64,000 nt of DNA from QQVM01 sp964544885 (GTDB lineage Bacteria; Bacteroidota; Bacteroidia; AKYH767-A; 2013-40CM-41-45), in assembly GCA_964544885.1 (NCBI GenBank), contig CAZJDX010000001.1, positions 62,001 through 126,000 of the forward strand, written 5' to 3'. The notes beneath the pieces were generated by a model. That model did no database searches. It was given only the letters and a program-made list of their open reading frames with translations, and was not told where the DNA came from. Positions 1 through 8,720 of the stretch are shown one piece after another; positions within the stretch are counted from its first letter, which is position 1, and each line of letters opens with the position of its first letter. The position numbers and the translations under genes were made by a program.

Positions 1-57
1 GGAGCAATTATCAGGATCGTTCTCTCCTGGTCAATTCCACAGAGCCAAAACAGATCT

Positions 58-179
58 GATTGCTGCCGGAAAGGGAAGTTCTGGTCGCCGTTTCTGGGCA
101 TCTCGTCATTGCTTTGGAAAAACGCTATGGAATTTCTTTCGAGATGCTGAACGAATTTTTTTCTGTTCTCAATGAATAG
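58..179 (+). other. Left-edge region with a possible 3' remnant of a broken gene
   Basis: The first 289 bases hold no complete gene. One frame is open from just after a TGA near position 57 to a TAG at 177-179 and reads like real protein near its end (ALEKRYGISFEMLNEFFSVLNE-type helix). It has no ATG and no recognisable family. It may be the tail of a gene broken or cut by the window edge, or chance. The rest up to 289 shows nothing I can name. Confidence 0.2.
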
Positions 180-289
180 TTTATTATCAATCGATGTATA
201 TTTCATGGCCATTCTTTATACGGTAAAAATACATCTTAAATCCTGAATACCCTCATCCCAAGATCAATAATTCAGGGGCCTTTGGGAGA

Positions 290-973
290 TCACCGGTTAG
301 AAGGAACCAGGCATTTTGGAATGTTCCATTGATGCCGGGAACTATCAGGCGATACGAGCTTTCCCTGACAATCAATATACTCCCCTTGGCTGTTCTTCAG
401 TATTTTCATGGCCTTGCCGGATTTAATATACTGAATGACCAGTTTCTGCAGATCTGCCGGAGTCATAGCGCGGTTCGCGCACCCCAATTTCGCACCCAGC
501 CGATTATTAAACCGGTCCATTACTGAAGAAACCGAATCCGGTACGACTCCGTCCTCATATTTCTTCTTTTTATATGACAGATAATTGGCCTTTTCATGGG
601 CTTCGCCCAGACTAAGCGCTTTTTTCCAACGCATTTCCTGTGACAACCTTGCCTGCCAGTAACAATGCCTGAAGGCATCAATTTGTCCACCGTTGCGGTC
701 CCCGTCCAGCAACGAATCCAAAGCGGGCAGCGCGACGAGCTCACGAATTTCAGTGCTTATTCTCCAGGCTCTTTTAGCAACGAAGGGATGAAAAAAGACC
801 CAGCGCTTTTCCGGATGACTCAATTCACAAAATGCTTTCACTGCACTTTTCTGTGCACTTACGTCAACAGAATAAACAAGCAAGAGTCCTGTCGGGAGAA
901 TCACACGGAAAAAGAATCTGGTTTTGAAAACCGGATAAAGAAGACTCTGCCAAGAAAGACTATCAATTCCCAT
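290..973 (-). CDS. DUF6973-like exported protein
   Basis: This 227-residue protein has a hydrophobic segment at about residues 22-40 ending in VSAQ, which looks like a late signal peptide or signal anchor. The central part carries DAFRHCYWQARLS followed by a LGEAHE motif, the pattern of the DUF6973 family, where His and Asp/Glu residues recur in a helical domain of unknown activity. The ATG at 973 is the only good start, although a later start closer to the hydrophobic stretch is possible. It stands alone between the left edge and a divergently oriented glycosyltransferase. The family assignment is from memory of the motif; function is unknown. A phospholipase- or toxin-like role is sometimes suggested for this kind of fold, but nothing here shows it. 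Confidence 0.7.
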   Translation of the reverse strand: MGIDSLSWQSLLYPVFKTRFFFRVILPTGLLLVYSVDVSAQKSAVKAFCELSHPEKRWVFFHPFVAKRAWRISTEIRELVALPALDSLLDGDRNGGQIDAFRHCYWQARLSQEMRWKKALSLGEAHEKANYLSYKKKKYEDGVVPDSVSSVMDRFNNRLGAKLGCANRAMTPADLQKLVIQYIKSGKAMKILKNSQGEYIDCQGKLVSPDSSRHQWNIPKCLVPSNR

Positions 974-1089
974 GTTGCTAAATTAAAATTTTGCAGATCA
1001 ACATTCGGTTAAAAATATTTTCACACTATTCATTCAATGTATAAAGGATGTTAAGAGTACATCCATCTGATTTCACAAGGAAAAACATA

Positions 1090-1097
1090 TACATTTG
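1090..1097 (+). promoter_or_regulatory. Candidate Bacteroidota -7 box for the 1115 gene
   Basis: TACATTTG matches the TAnnTTTG -7 element and ends 17 nt before the ATG at 1115. I see no convincing -33 TTTG at the usual distance. Confidence 0.4.
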
Positions 1098-1114
1098 CTC
1101 CTGAACATTTACGA

Positions 1115-2509
1115 ATGTCCGGATCAGGTCTGAAACTTTTTATAGCGGGAATTATCTCCCTCGCCCTTTTTACAGGTATCCACCTTCTCCTGCAGAAGGA
1201 AAGCATTTATCAAAAAACACTCGGTAAGATATCATTCAACTATCAGAGAATCGAAAATGATGTGATCCTGGATGTAAAGCAGGAATTCGCCGGCCTGGAT
1301 AATGAACGCTTTTATAACTGGGATGCGGACATTTATTCCTGTATCAGTAACTATGGTTATTCAACGGACTCGCCTTGCTATCTTCATGTAAGGGGTGCTT
1401 TCTTCCCGCTTTTTCCCTTGGTATGGAAATGGTCCGGGCTTAATGCGATCGGAATATCCCTTCTCAATTATCTCCTATTCATAAGTTGTCTGGCCTATCT
1501 GACAGTCAGATTTCTAAAGCTCCCGCCGGATCAGTTATTGTTCACGTACGGGATTCTGGTTTCAATGCCTTCAGTGATCATTTATTTCATCCCCTATACG
1601 GAAGCTCTGTTCCTGTTAACGATGGTATTGGCTTATGCCGGGCATTCCGGAAGAAGATACATCCTCTATTTCATGGCTTGTCTTGCTATGGCCATGCTGC
1701 GACCGGCCACCCTCTTTGTGGCGTTCTCATTCATAGCGGTAGAGTTTCTGTGCTACCTGGATGCCGGAGACTTCAAAAGTTTGGTAAAGCAGGTCATCAG
1801 AAGGACTGCACCTTTTGTGACAGGTTTCATGCTGGCTATTGCAATACAATACACATCATCAGGAACTGTCAGTACCATGGCAGATTCTCAGGAATACTGG
1901 AAAGGAGGGCTTCGTGCAATTGAACAGATTTCCGACTGGTCGAGAGAAGGATTTGGGTTGAATGCATTTGCCCTTTTCTTTGTCGCTTTGCCGGCCATAC
2001 TGTTTCTTCTATATTCCGTATCAGTGAAAAGGGTATACCACAGAGTATTTAATAAATCCATACCGGATCCGGGGAATGCAGAGCGGTACTTCTTTCTCGT
2101 ATCCCTTTTTTATCTGAGCGGTATATTTCTGTTCAAGTTGCTTTGCGGCGGAGGAAATCTGCATAGTTTTTTCCGGCTTACCATGACAAGCCCTGCCTTT
2201 TACATTGGCCTTCTGTTTTCTCTTAATTATTTTTACCTGAACAAGACCCGTCATACCAATTTATTGCTCATTGTCCCTTTGATTCTGTTGTTCTTATTCC
2301 TTGGTTTTACCCATTATGGGGGTAGCCGGTTTGAGTTTCCATTCCTTGGCATGTACTTGGCTATTGCAGGATTCACCCTTCTCTTTTTAAAGGACAGTCT
2401 GAGTATACCTACACGGTGGTTGATCGCCGGAATCCTTATTTTTAGTTCCCTGGTTTGGAATACCTATCTGCTTAACATCTTTCTCCATGAAGGATGGATC
2501 TTTACCTGA
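1115..2509 (+). CDS. Membrane glycosyltransferase, PIG-V/Gpi18-like (GT-C fold)
   Basis: This 464-residue protein has an N-terminal transmembrane helix, a short extracytoplasmic loop and then about ten more hydrophobic segments. The loop holds the signature FYNWDADIYSCISNYGY and is followed by FFPLFPLVWKW. This Trp-Asp-(x)2-Tyr-(x)n-Gly-Tyr plus FFPL arrangement is typical of the COG5542/PIG-V mannosyltransferase-like family, in which the loop Asp is the catalytic base and a polyprenyl-phosphate sugar is the donor. In bacteria such proteins modify envelope glycans or proteins. It is a single gene with its own -7 box at 1090. The acceptor and the sugar cannot be read from the sequence. Length and topology fit a complete member. 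Confidence 0.72.
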   Translation: MSGSGLKLFIAGIISLALFTGIHLLLQKESIYQKTLGKISFNYQRIENDVILDVKQEFAGLDNERFYNWDADIYSCISNYGYSTDSPCYLHVRGAFFPLFPLVWKWSGLNAIGISLLNYLLFISCLAYLTVRFLKLPPDQLLFTYGILVSMPSVIIYFIPYTEALFLLTMVLAYAGHSGRRYILYFMACLAMAMLRPATLFVAFSFIAVEFLCYLDAGDFKSLVKQVIRRTAPFVTGFMLAIAIQYTSSGTVSTMADSQEYWKGGLRAIEQISDWSREGFGLNAFALFFVALPAILFLLYSVSVKRVYHRVFNKSIPDPGNAERYFFLVSLFYLSGIFLFKLLCGGGNLHSFFRLTMTSPAFYIGLLFSLNYFYLNKTRHTNLLLIVPLILLFLFLGFTHYGGSRFEFPFLGMYLAIAGFTLLFLKDSLSIPTRWLIAGILIFSSLVWNTYLLNIFLHEGWIFT

Positions 2510-2670
2510 ATCAGTTGTCGTCGCTTCACTACAGAATAATTTCCTAATTTGGCTTTTCCCGCTTCATAAAATCAACGAATTACCTCCTTGCAACTTGTCA
2601 ACAAGAGAGGGCAGTGATGGAATAAGGCAACAGAGCCGGGAAAAACAGGTGAAATACCTAAAAGGCTAAA

Positions 2671-3186
2671 ATGAAAAAGACCATAGATGACAGTATCAAA
2701 CTGCGGCCATGGAAAATGGATGATCTCGACAACTTGTTGAAATATGCTGACAATGACGCGATCGCAAGAAACATGACCGATCAGTTTCCACACCCTTATA
2801 CTGCAACCAAGGCGAAAGCATTCATTGAGAACGCAGCTGCGTCAAATCCGGTGAACATTTTTGCTATTGAATTGAATGGGCAGGCTGTCGGTGCGATCGG
2901 GATTCATCCTCAATCAGACATTCAAAAGAAAAACGCGGAGATGGGTTATTGGCTCGCAGAGCCATTCTGGGGGCGGGGAATTATCACAACGGCTATTCGA
3001 ATGATGACCGAGTACGCTTTCAGCACCTGGGATATCTGCAGAATATTTGCCAGGCCCTTTGGAAACAATATAGCTTCTCAGAAGGCGCTGGAAAAAGCCG
3101 GATTCAAACTGGAAGGAAGATTTGAAAAGACCTTTTACAAAAACGGAGAATTTGTAGACGAACTTGTCTATGCAATCCGTAAGTGA
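2671..3186 (+). CDS. GNAT family N-acetyltransferase (RimJ/RimL type)
   Basis: This 171-residue protein is a full-length acetyl-CoA-dependent N-acetyltransferase. It opens with IKLRPWKMDDLDNLLKYADN, has the core strand AVGAIGIHP, then GYWLAEPFWGRGIITTAIR, in which the Gly-rich turn after the beta-bulge binds the pyrophosphate of acetyl-CoA. It continues into RIFARPFGNNIASQKALEKAGFKLEG, the characteristic C-terminal half of RimJ/RimL-like enzymes. Such proteins acetylate protein N-termini, aminoglycosides or small amines; the substrate is not evident. It is not obviously in an operon: about 160 bases separate it from the upstream glycosyltransferase and 250 from the ATPase downstream. Confidence 0.85.
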   Translation: MKKTIDDSIKLRPWKMDDLDNLLKYADNDAIARNMTDQFPHPYTATKAKAFIENAAASNPVNIFAIELNGQAVGAIGIHPQSDIQKKNAEMGYWLAEPFWGRGIITTAIRMMTEYAFSTWDICRIFARPFGNNIASQKALEKAGFKLEGRFEKTFYKNGEFVDELVYAIRK

Positions 3187-3416
3187 GAACAACATGATGA
3201 GTTGAATAATTGCCCTTGCGCAACCATGCCTGTTCAGGGACTGAATATCCGGAAAAGAAAGGGAGCAGGCTTGAAGTGATTCTTTGAATTCAGGTAGCAA
3301 GGTTGAATTTACGTATGACAAGACCCGTCTGATCCGGATATTTAATCATTCTTCAACTCCGCCTGAAGCGGGAGGATGCCGCAGGATGGTATCCTGAAGT
3401 TAATTTCAATTTCATC

Positions 3417-3424
3417 TATATTTG
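3417..3424 (+). promoter_or_regulatory. Candidate -7 box for the P-type ATPase
   Basis: TATATTTG matches TAnnTTTG and lies 13 nt before the ATG at 3438. A -33 element is not obvious. Confidence 0.45.
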
Positions 3425-3437
3425 TTAAAAGCATTTT

Positions 3438-5945
3438 ATGTCCGGGTCCGAACAATACACGGGTTTATCAGAAAGTGAAGTAATTCAAACCCGGCTGAAA
3501 TTCGGAACCAACCGTCTTCTTGAATCAGGCAATCACAGATTGTTTCATGTTCTGAAAGAGGTAGTTCTTGAACCCTTGTTTATTCTGCTTGTTTTAACAA
3601 GTCTGATCTATTTTCTTCTGGGAGAAAACAACGAAGGAATCATCATGCTTATTGCCCTGAGCTTTGTTTCAGGAATTTCAATCTTCCAGGAAACCCGTAG
3701 CCGTAATGCAGTTGATGAGCTGAACAAATTGTCCGCGCCATTGGCAAAAGTCATCCGGGATGGAATGTTGATACGGATCAGTTCCGATGAACTGGTCATG
3801 GATGACATGATCGTTGTGGAAGACGGAGATCTGATTCCCGCTGACGCAGTGATCATTCGTATGAATGATTTTTCGGTAAACGAAAGCCTGCTGACCGGCG
3901 AATCTCTGCCCGTATTTAAGGTCGCTTCCCCGGAAATGCAGTATATCTACCGTGGCACTCACGTTGTATCAGGTGCATGTACGGCAAGGGTGACAGCGGT
4001 TGGAAAATCAACCCGCTTTGGTAAAATCGGTGAATCCTTGCGGGAGATCGGCTCCGGTAAAACTCCCTTGCAGCTTCAGATAAAAAACTTCATCCGCTCC
4101 ATGGTTTCAGTGGGCCTTGTTGCCTTTGTGATCGTTTGGGCTGTGAACTATTATCTCTCTGAAGATATCGTATACGGTCTTCTCAGGGGACTTACGCTTG
4201 CCATGTCCATTCTTCCGGAAGAAATACCCGTTGCATTCAGCACTTTCATGGCACTCGGCGCCTATCATCTGTATAAAAAGAAAGTGATTGCAAGAAGTCC
4301 GCATACAGTAGAGACTCTGGGAGCATCAACCGTTATCTGTGTGGATAAAACAGGAACCATTACGGAAAACAGGATGGAGCTCGCGGTGATCTATGACTTT
4401 ATTTCAGACCGGTATGTCGATTATACCAAAGGTGAAAATACGTTTACTTCCCTGCTCGCTTATTCCATGTGGGCATCAGAGTCTCAACCATTCGATGCTA
4501 TGGAAATTTCCATACATGATACGTATGCGAAAACCGCACCTTCGGATCAGAGACAGAAATATCAAATGGTGAAGGAGTATCCTCTGGGAGGAACTCCTCC
4601 GGTCATGACCCATGTGTTTTCCAATTCTGAAGGCGATAGTATCATTGCATGCAAAGGAGCACTTGAAACGGTATTAAGGTTGAGTAAGATCGCTGAATCT
4701 GATAAAGTTGAAATTCAGAAAAAAGCGGTTCAACTGGCGTCCAATGGGTACAGGGTACTTGGTGTTGGCAGATCGGAAATGGACGTAAACGAACTTCCTG
4801 AATCACAGCTTGACATACAATTTGAGTTTATGGGATTGATCGCTTTTTATGATCCTCCAAAAAAAAATATGTCATCCATACTCCGGCAATTTTATGATGC
4901 CGGCATACAGGTAAAAATGCTGACCGGTGATTATACTGAGACCGCACAGGCCATCGCCAATGAAATAAATTTCAGAACCGGTGAGCAAATACTGAACGGT
5001 GATCAGATTATGCAATTGAGCGATTCCGAATTAAAGCACGTCGTACGTGACACTCATCTTTATACCCGGATGTTTCCTGAAGTTAAGTTAAGAGTAATAG
5101 AAGCATTGAAATCAAACGGTGAAGTGGTGGCGATGACCGGTGACGGGGTCAATGATGCTCCCGCCCTGAAGGCCTCACACATAGGTATCGCAATGGGGAA
5201 AAGGGGAAGCGAGGTGGCCAGGAATGCTGCTTCATTGATTCTGATGGATGATGACCTCGGTCATATGCCCGAAGCGGTCGCATTGGGCAGAAGAATATAT
5301 GAAAACCTGAAAAAAGCGATCCGGTACATTATCTCTATACACATTCCGATTATACTGATAGTTACCATGCCTCTGGTACTTGGTTGGGCATTTCATGATA
5401 TCTTCTCTCCTATCCACGTAATCATTCTCGAACTGATCATGGGACCCACGTGTTCTATCATTTATGAAAACGAGCCCATAGAAGAGCATTATATGAAAAA
5501 AGCTCCACGAAAGATCAACTCGGACTTCTTCTCATTCCGGGAACTTTCAATCAGCATATTGCAGGGAATTATCATTACCATTGCATGCCTTACTACCGGT
5601 TACTTTTATCTTGCTGACAACAGCTCCGAAACCCTTGTCAGAACCGTGATATACAGTACTCTCATTTTCAGTAATCTTTTTCTGACACTCACCAACCGGT
5701 CTTTCTTCTTTTCCATTTTTACGACACTCACTTACCGGAACAAGCTCATTCCGTTAATCCTCTCCATTTCCCTCACAATCCTTCTGCTTTCAATTTATTA
5801 TGAGCCCGTACAGGAAATTTTCAGGTTTGAAGCTTTGAGTCTGAAAGATCTTGCAAGAACTTTCCTGGCTGCTTTCATCGGAGTGTTGTGGATAGAGGTT
5901 TATAAATTTTTCCGAAGAAAAAGGTCTCGGGTATGGCATGGATGA
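3438..5945 (+). CDS. Cation-transporting P-type ATPase
   Basis: This 835-residue ion pump has an N-terminal cation-ATPase segment (GLSESEVIQTRLKFGTN), the actuator motif LLTGESLPV, the phosphorylation loop VDKTGTITEN with Asp303, the nucleotide domain with a KGALE motif, and the hinge MTGDGVNDAPALK. The M4 helix carries PEEIPV from residue 260 where SERCA-type pumps have PEGLP, and M6 reads ELIMGPTCSIIYENEP instead of the calcium-pump NLVTDG-type sequence. These two changes put it in a P2-like subgroup whose transported ion is not established, so I do not call it a calcium pump. It is complete, membrane-embedded and monocistronic, with a -7 box at 3417. Confidence 0.88.
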   Translation: MSGSEQYTGLSESEVIQTRLKFGTNRLLESGNHRLFHVLKEVVLEPLFILLVLTSLIYFLLGENNEGIIMLIALSFVSGISIFQETRSRNAVDELNKLSAPLAKVIRDGMLIRISSDELVMDDMIVVEDGDLIPADAVIIRMNDFSVNESLLTGESLPVFKVASPEMQYIYRGTHVVSGACTARVTAVGKSTRFGKIGESLREIGSGKTPLQLQIKNFIRSMVSVGLVAFVIVWAVNYYLSEDIVYGLLRGLTLAMSILPEEIPVAFSTFMALGAYHLYKKKVIARSPHTVETLGASTVICVDKTGTITENRMELAVIYDFISDRYVDYTKGENTFTSLLAYSMWASESQPFDAMEISIHDTYAKTAPSDQRQKYQMVKEYPLGGTPPVMTHVFSNSEGDSIIACKGALETVLRLSKIAESDKVEIQKKAVQLASNGYRVLGVGRSEMDVNELPESQLDIQFEFMGLIAFYDPPKKNMSSILRQFYDAGIQVKMLTGDYTETAQAIANEINFRTGEQILNGDQIMQLSDSELKHVVRDTHLYTRMFPEVKLRVIEALKSNGEVVAMTGDGVNDAPALKASHIGIAMGKRGSEVARNAASLILMDDDLGHMPEAVALGRRIYENLKKAIRYIISIHIPIILIVTMPLVLGWAFHDIFSPIHVIILELIMGPTCSIIYENEPIEEHYMKKAPRKINSDFFSFRELSISILQGIIITIACLTTGYFYLADNSSETLVRTVIYSTLIFSNLFLTLTNRSFFFSIFTTLTYRNKLIPLILSISLTILLLSIYYEPVQEIFRFEALSLKDLARTFLAAFIGVLWIEVYKFFRRKRSRVWHG

Positions 5946-6387
5946 AGCAGGCTCTTCTTTCAGTTGCACTTAGTACTTAAACCCACCTGATCCCAGAATT
6001 ATAGTATCGTTTTCAGTAACTACAGGGCACCTCTAAAATCAGTTTTCAGAACTGACTTTTAAGCCGGATTATACATCAGGAAATTGCAATGAGCTTTCAA
6101 AGAGCACAGCCAAGGGGTATTTCGAGAATGAGGCATAGCATGGCCAGGTCGAAAGAACGAAATACATCGAAGCCGCCGTGGCATAGGTTTTTTAATGCAT
6201 AATAGGTTGGATAATACATATGCCGGTTTTAACATATTTTAAATTTTCAATCTGCCACAAGCCCGGTAAAATGTGTAAATTTGCATTCCTGAAAATACAG
6301 GGGACTTCGAGGAGGGTTCGTTTAACGAGAACGGAAATTTCCTGGTCAGTTCCAAATTAAATTTAACGAATTCAAAAAAACGATACC
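5946..6387. other. Intergenic region with hairpin and possible dispersed-repeat remnant
   Basis: About 440 bases without an intact gene. Near 6026-6061 lies GGGCACCTCT followed by an imperfect hairpin (AAAATCAGTT, 5-nt loop, AACTGACTTTT). Downstream to about 6205 the sequence reads like degraded coding DNA: one plus frame gives AFKEHSQGVFRE, stop, GIAWPGRKNEIHRSRRG. This looks like a decayed repeat or insertion-sequence end, but no terminal inverted repeat pair or target duplication is visible. The last 110 bases form the leader of the M3 peptidase gene. Confidence 0.35.
6276..6283 (+). promoter_or_regulatory. Candidate -7 box for the M3 peptidase
   Basis: TAAATTTG fits TAnnTTTG. It would give an unusually long leader of about 95-100 nt before the ATG at 6388, containing the short inverted repeat GTTCG/CGAGAAC. 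Confidence 0.35.
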
Positions 6388-8568
6388 ATGCGAAAACTTC
6401 TCACACTCAGCGGCATGTTTCTATGTCTGTTGTCATTCGCCAAAGATCCGGTAAGCCGGGCAGAAAACGCTATGAATCAAACCAAGGCCACATCAACTGC
6501 AAGTGATGTAAATCCCCTGCTTGCAAAATGGGTAGGTCCGTATGGCGGCATCCCTCCTTTTGACAAGGTAAAAATTCCTGACATCAAATCTGCTCTTGAA
6601 GCATCCATGAAAGAAAATCTTGAAGAGATCGAAAAGATTGCCGGGAATAAGGAAGCTCCGACCTTCGAGAATACGATTGCTGCTATGGAACGTACAGGTC
6701 AGACTCTTGACCGCGTTTCCACAATTTATGGGATCTGGAGTTCAACCATGAATGATAAAGACTTCCAGGCCGTAGAAAGAGAAATGGCGCCTAAACTGGC
6801 AGCTTTCTCTGATCAAATCACTCAAAACGAAAAACTTTTCAGAAGAATTGAAAGGGTATACAATTCACCCGCTAAGGCATCGCTTAGTCCCGAGCAACAA
6901 AGATTAACGTGGATATATTATACCAACTTCATCAGGGCAGGAGCAAGTCTTGAGCCTGCATCAAAGAACAGGTTATCCGCTCTGAACCAGGACCTGGCAG
7001 GATTATACACCCGTTTCAGTCAGAATCTCCTGGCTGATGAAATGGAACGAACGCTTGAGTTAAAGAATAAGGAAGACCTTGCCGGTTTACCTCAATCGTT
7101 CATTGACGCTTCCGCCCAGGTTTCTGAGGATAAAAAAACAACCGTTTGGGTAATCAAAAATACAAGGTCATCTGTTGATCCCTTCCTTACTTATTCCGAT
7201 CGTCGTGATCTGAGAGAACAGGTCTGGAAGATGTTCGTGAACAGGGGCGACAATGGTGACAAAAATGATAACAACGAAATTATTACAGAGATCCTTGCGT
7301 TGCGCGCTGAGAGAGCCAGGCTTTTGGGATATGAAACCCATGCACACTGGAGACTTGAAAATTCTATGGCCAAGACACCGGACAATGCCATGGCGCTGAT
7401 GACCGCGGTTTGGAAGCCGGCTGTTCAGAGAGTAAGTGAAGAGGTGGCAGACATGCAGGCGCTTGCGGAAAAGCTTGGAAATAAAATAACGATAGAACCC
7501 TGGGATTACCGTTACTATGCGGAGAAAGTGCGTAAGGAACGATATGATCTTGATCAGAATGAAGTAAAAGAATATCTCCAGCTTGAGAATCTGAGAGAAG
7601 GAATGTTCTGGGTAGCCGGTGAACTGTTCAACTTCAGTTTCACCCCGGTAAAAAACGTATCCGTATATCATCCTGACGTAAGAGTTTGGGAAGTAAAGGA
7701 TAAGACGAGCGGAAAACACATTGGTCTGTGGTACTTTGACGCCTACGCAAGGCAGGGTAAACGTTCCGGTGCCTGGATGAATGCATACCGCAATCAGCAA
7801 CGTATGGATGGTGAAATAACCACTATAGTATCCAATAATTCAAACTTTGTAAAAGGAAAGCCCGGCGAGCCGGTTCTTATCTCCTGGGATGATGCAAGTA
7901 CCTTGTTTCATGAGTTTGGACATGCCTTGCACGGACTGGCATCCAATGTAACTTACCCATCCGTGTCAGGTACCGCTGTGGTACGTGACTACGTTGAATT
8001 CCCCTCACAACTGCTTGAACACTGGTTGTCAACTCCGGAGGTACTCCAAAAATTTGCTAGGCATTATAAAACAAATGCACCTATACCCCAATCCCTCGTT
8101 GACAGAATTGAAAAGGCCTCCACATTTAATGAAGGTTTTGCAACCATCGAATACCTTGCAAGCGCGCTGGTGGATATGAAACTTCACTTATCAAAATCTC
8201 CTAAGATTGATCCGGACGCTTTCGAAAAAGAAACACTGGCTGAACTTGGAATGCCATCAGAGATTGTAATGCGCCACAGGACACCGCAGTTCGCTCATAT
8301 TTTTTCAGGAGATGGATATTCTGCCGGATACTACAGCTATCTGTGGTCTGATGTGCTGACAGCGGATGCTTACGAAGCATTCACCGAAGCGGGTGGACCT
8401 TATGATAAAGATGTAGCTGCAAGACTCATCAATCATATTTTCTCCGTAGGGAATACCGTTGACCCACAGGATGGATATAAAGCCTTTAGAGGAAGGGAAG
8501 CAAAAACCGAAGCCTTGATGAAAAAACGCGGATTCCCTGTAGAAAAAGGGAAGGACGGAAGACCCTGA
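6388..8568 (+). CDS. dcp: M3 family zinc metallopeptidase, peptidyl-dipeptidase Dcp type
   Basis: This 726-residue enzyme belongs to the thimet-oligopeptidase family, which trims short peptides with a zinc ion. The catalytic motif HEFGH lies at residues 508-512 (LFHEFGHALHGL), with the downstream glutamate in the FNEGFATIEYLA region as the expected third ligand. The N-terminus MRKLLTLSGMFLCLLSFA is a signal peptide, so the protein acts in the periplasm; E. coli Dcp is about 680 residues, so the extra length is the leader and linker. The N-terminal half with FENTIAAMERTGQTLDRVS is typical of Dcp. It is transcribed alone, with an intrinsic terminator directly downstream at 8611. Confidence 0.92.
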   Translation: MRKLLTLSGMFLCLLSFAKDPVSRAENAMNQTKATSTASDVNPLLAKWVGPYGGIPPFDKVKIPDIKSALEASMKENLEEIEKIAGNKEAPTFENTIAAMERTGQTLDRVSTIYGIWSSTMNDKDFQAVEREMAPKLAAFSDQITQNEKLFRRIERVYNSPAKASLSPEQQRLTWIYYTNFIRAGASLEPASKNRLSALNQDLAGLYTRFSQNLLADEMERTLELKNKEDLAGLPQSFIDASAQVSEDKKTTVWVIKNTRSSVDPFLTYSDRRDLREQVWKMFVNRGDNGDKNDNNEIITEILALRAERARLLGYETHAHWRLENSMAKTPDNAMALMTAVWKPAVQRVSEEVADMQALAEKLGNKITIEPWDYRYYAEKVRKERYDLDQNEVKEYLQLENLREGMFWVAGELFNFSFTPVKNVSVYHPDVRVWEVKDKTSGKHIGLWYFDAYARQGKRSGAWMNAYRNQQRMDGEITTIVSNNSNFVKGKPGEPVLISWDDASTLFHEFGHALHGLASNVTYPSVSGTAVVRDYVEFPSQLLEHWLSTPEVLQKFARHYKTNAPIPQSLVDRIEKASTFNEGFATIEYLASALVDMKLHLSKSPKIDPDAFEKETLAELGMPSEIVMRHRTPQFAHIFSGDGYSAGYYSYLWSDVLTADAYEAFTEAGGPYDKDVAARLINHIFSVGNTVDPQDGYKAFRGREAKTEALMKKRGFPVEKGKDGRP

Positions 8569-8610
8569 TCTTTGTAGTCTGTTAAGGCCAGGCAGTATTT
8601 CATTTGAAAG

Positions 8611-8637
8611 AAAACCCCGGTATGCCGGGGTTTTTTT
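8611..8637 (+). terminator. Rho-independent terminator after dcp
   Basis: A perfect 10-bp stem (AAAACCCCGG / CCGGGGTTTT) with a TATG loop ends in a run of seven T residues, 43 bases after the dcp stop codon. Confidence 0.9.
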
Positions 8638-8694
8638 ATTTTCCTTTTCCTCTTGCGAATGATAATCATCATTAAGGTAAGAGTAATTTTATGC

Positions 8695-8702
8695 TAATTT
8701 TG
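8695..8702 (+). promoter_or_regulatory. Candidate -7 box for the ABC exporter operon
   Basis: TAATTTTG fits TAnnTTTG and ends 18 nt before the ATG of the adaptor gene at 8721, the first gene of the operon. Confidence 0.4.
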
Positions 8703-8720
8703 GAATGTTAATTCCGCTCT

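Noticed and set aside
665..1012. 115-codon plus-strand frame overlapping the DUF6973-like gene
   Set aside because: No family resemblance; the minus strand carries a clear DUF6973-like motif in the same place.
7168..7800. 210-codon open frame antisense to dcp
   Set aside because: It lies wholly within a well-supported M3 peptidase gene and shows no protein family; it mirrors the sense codon bias.
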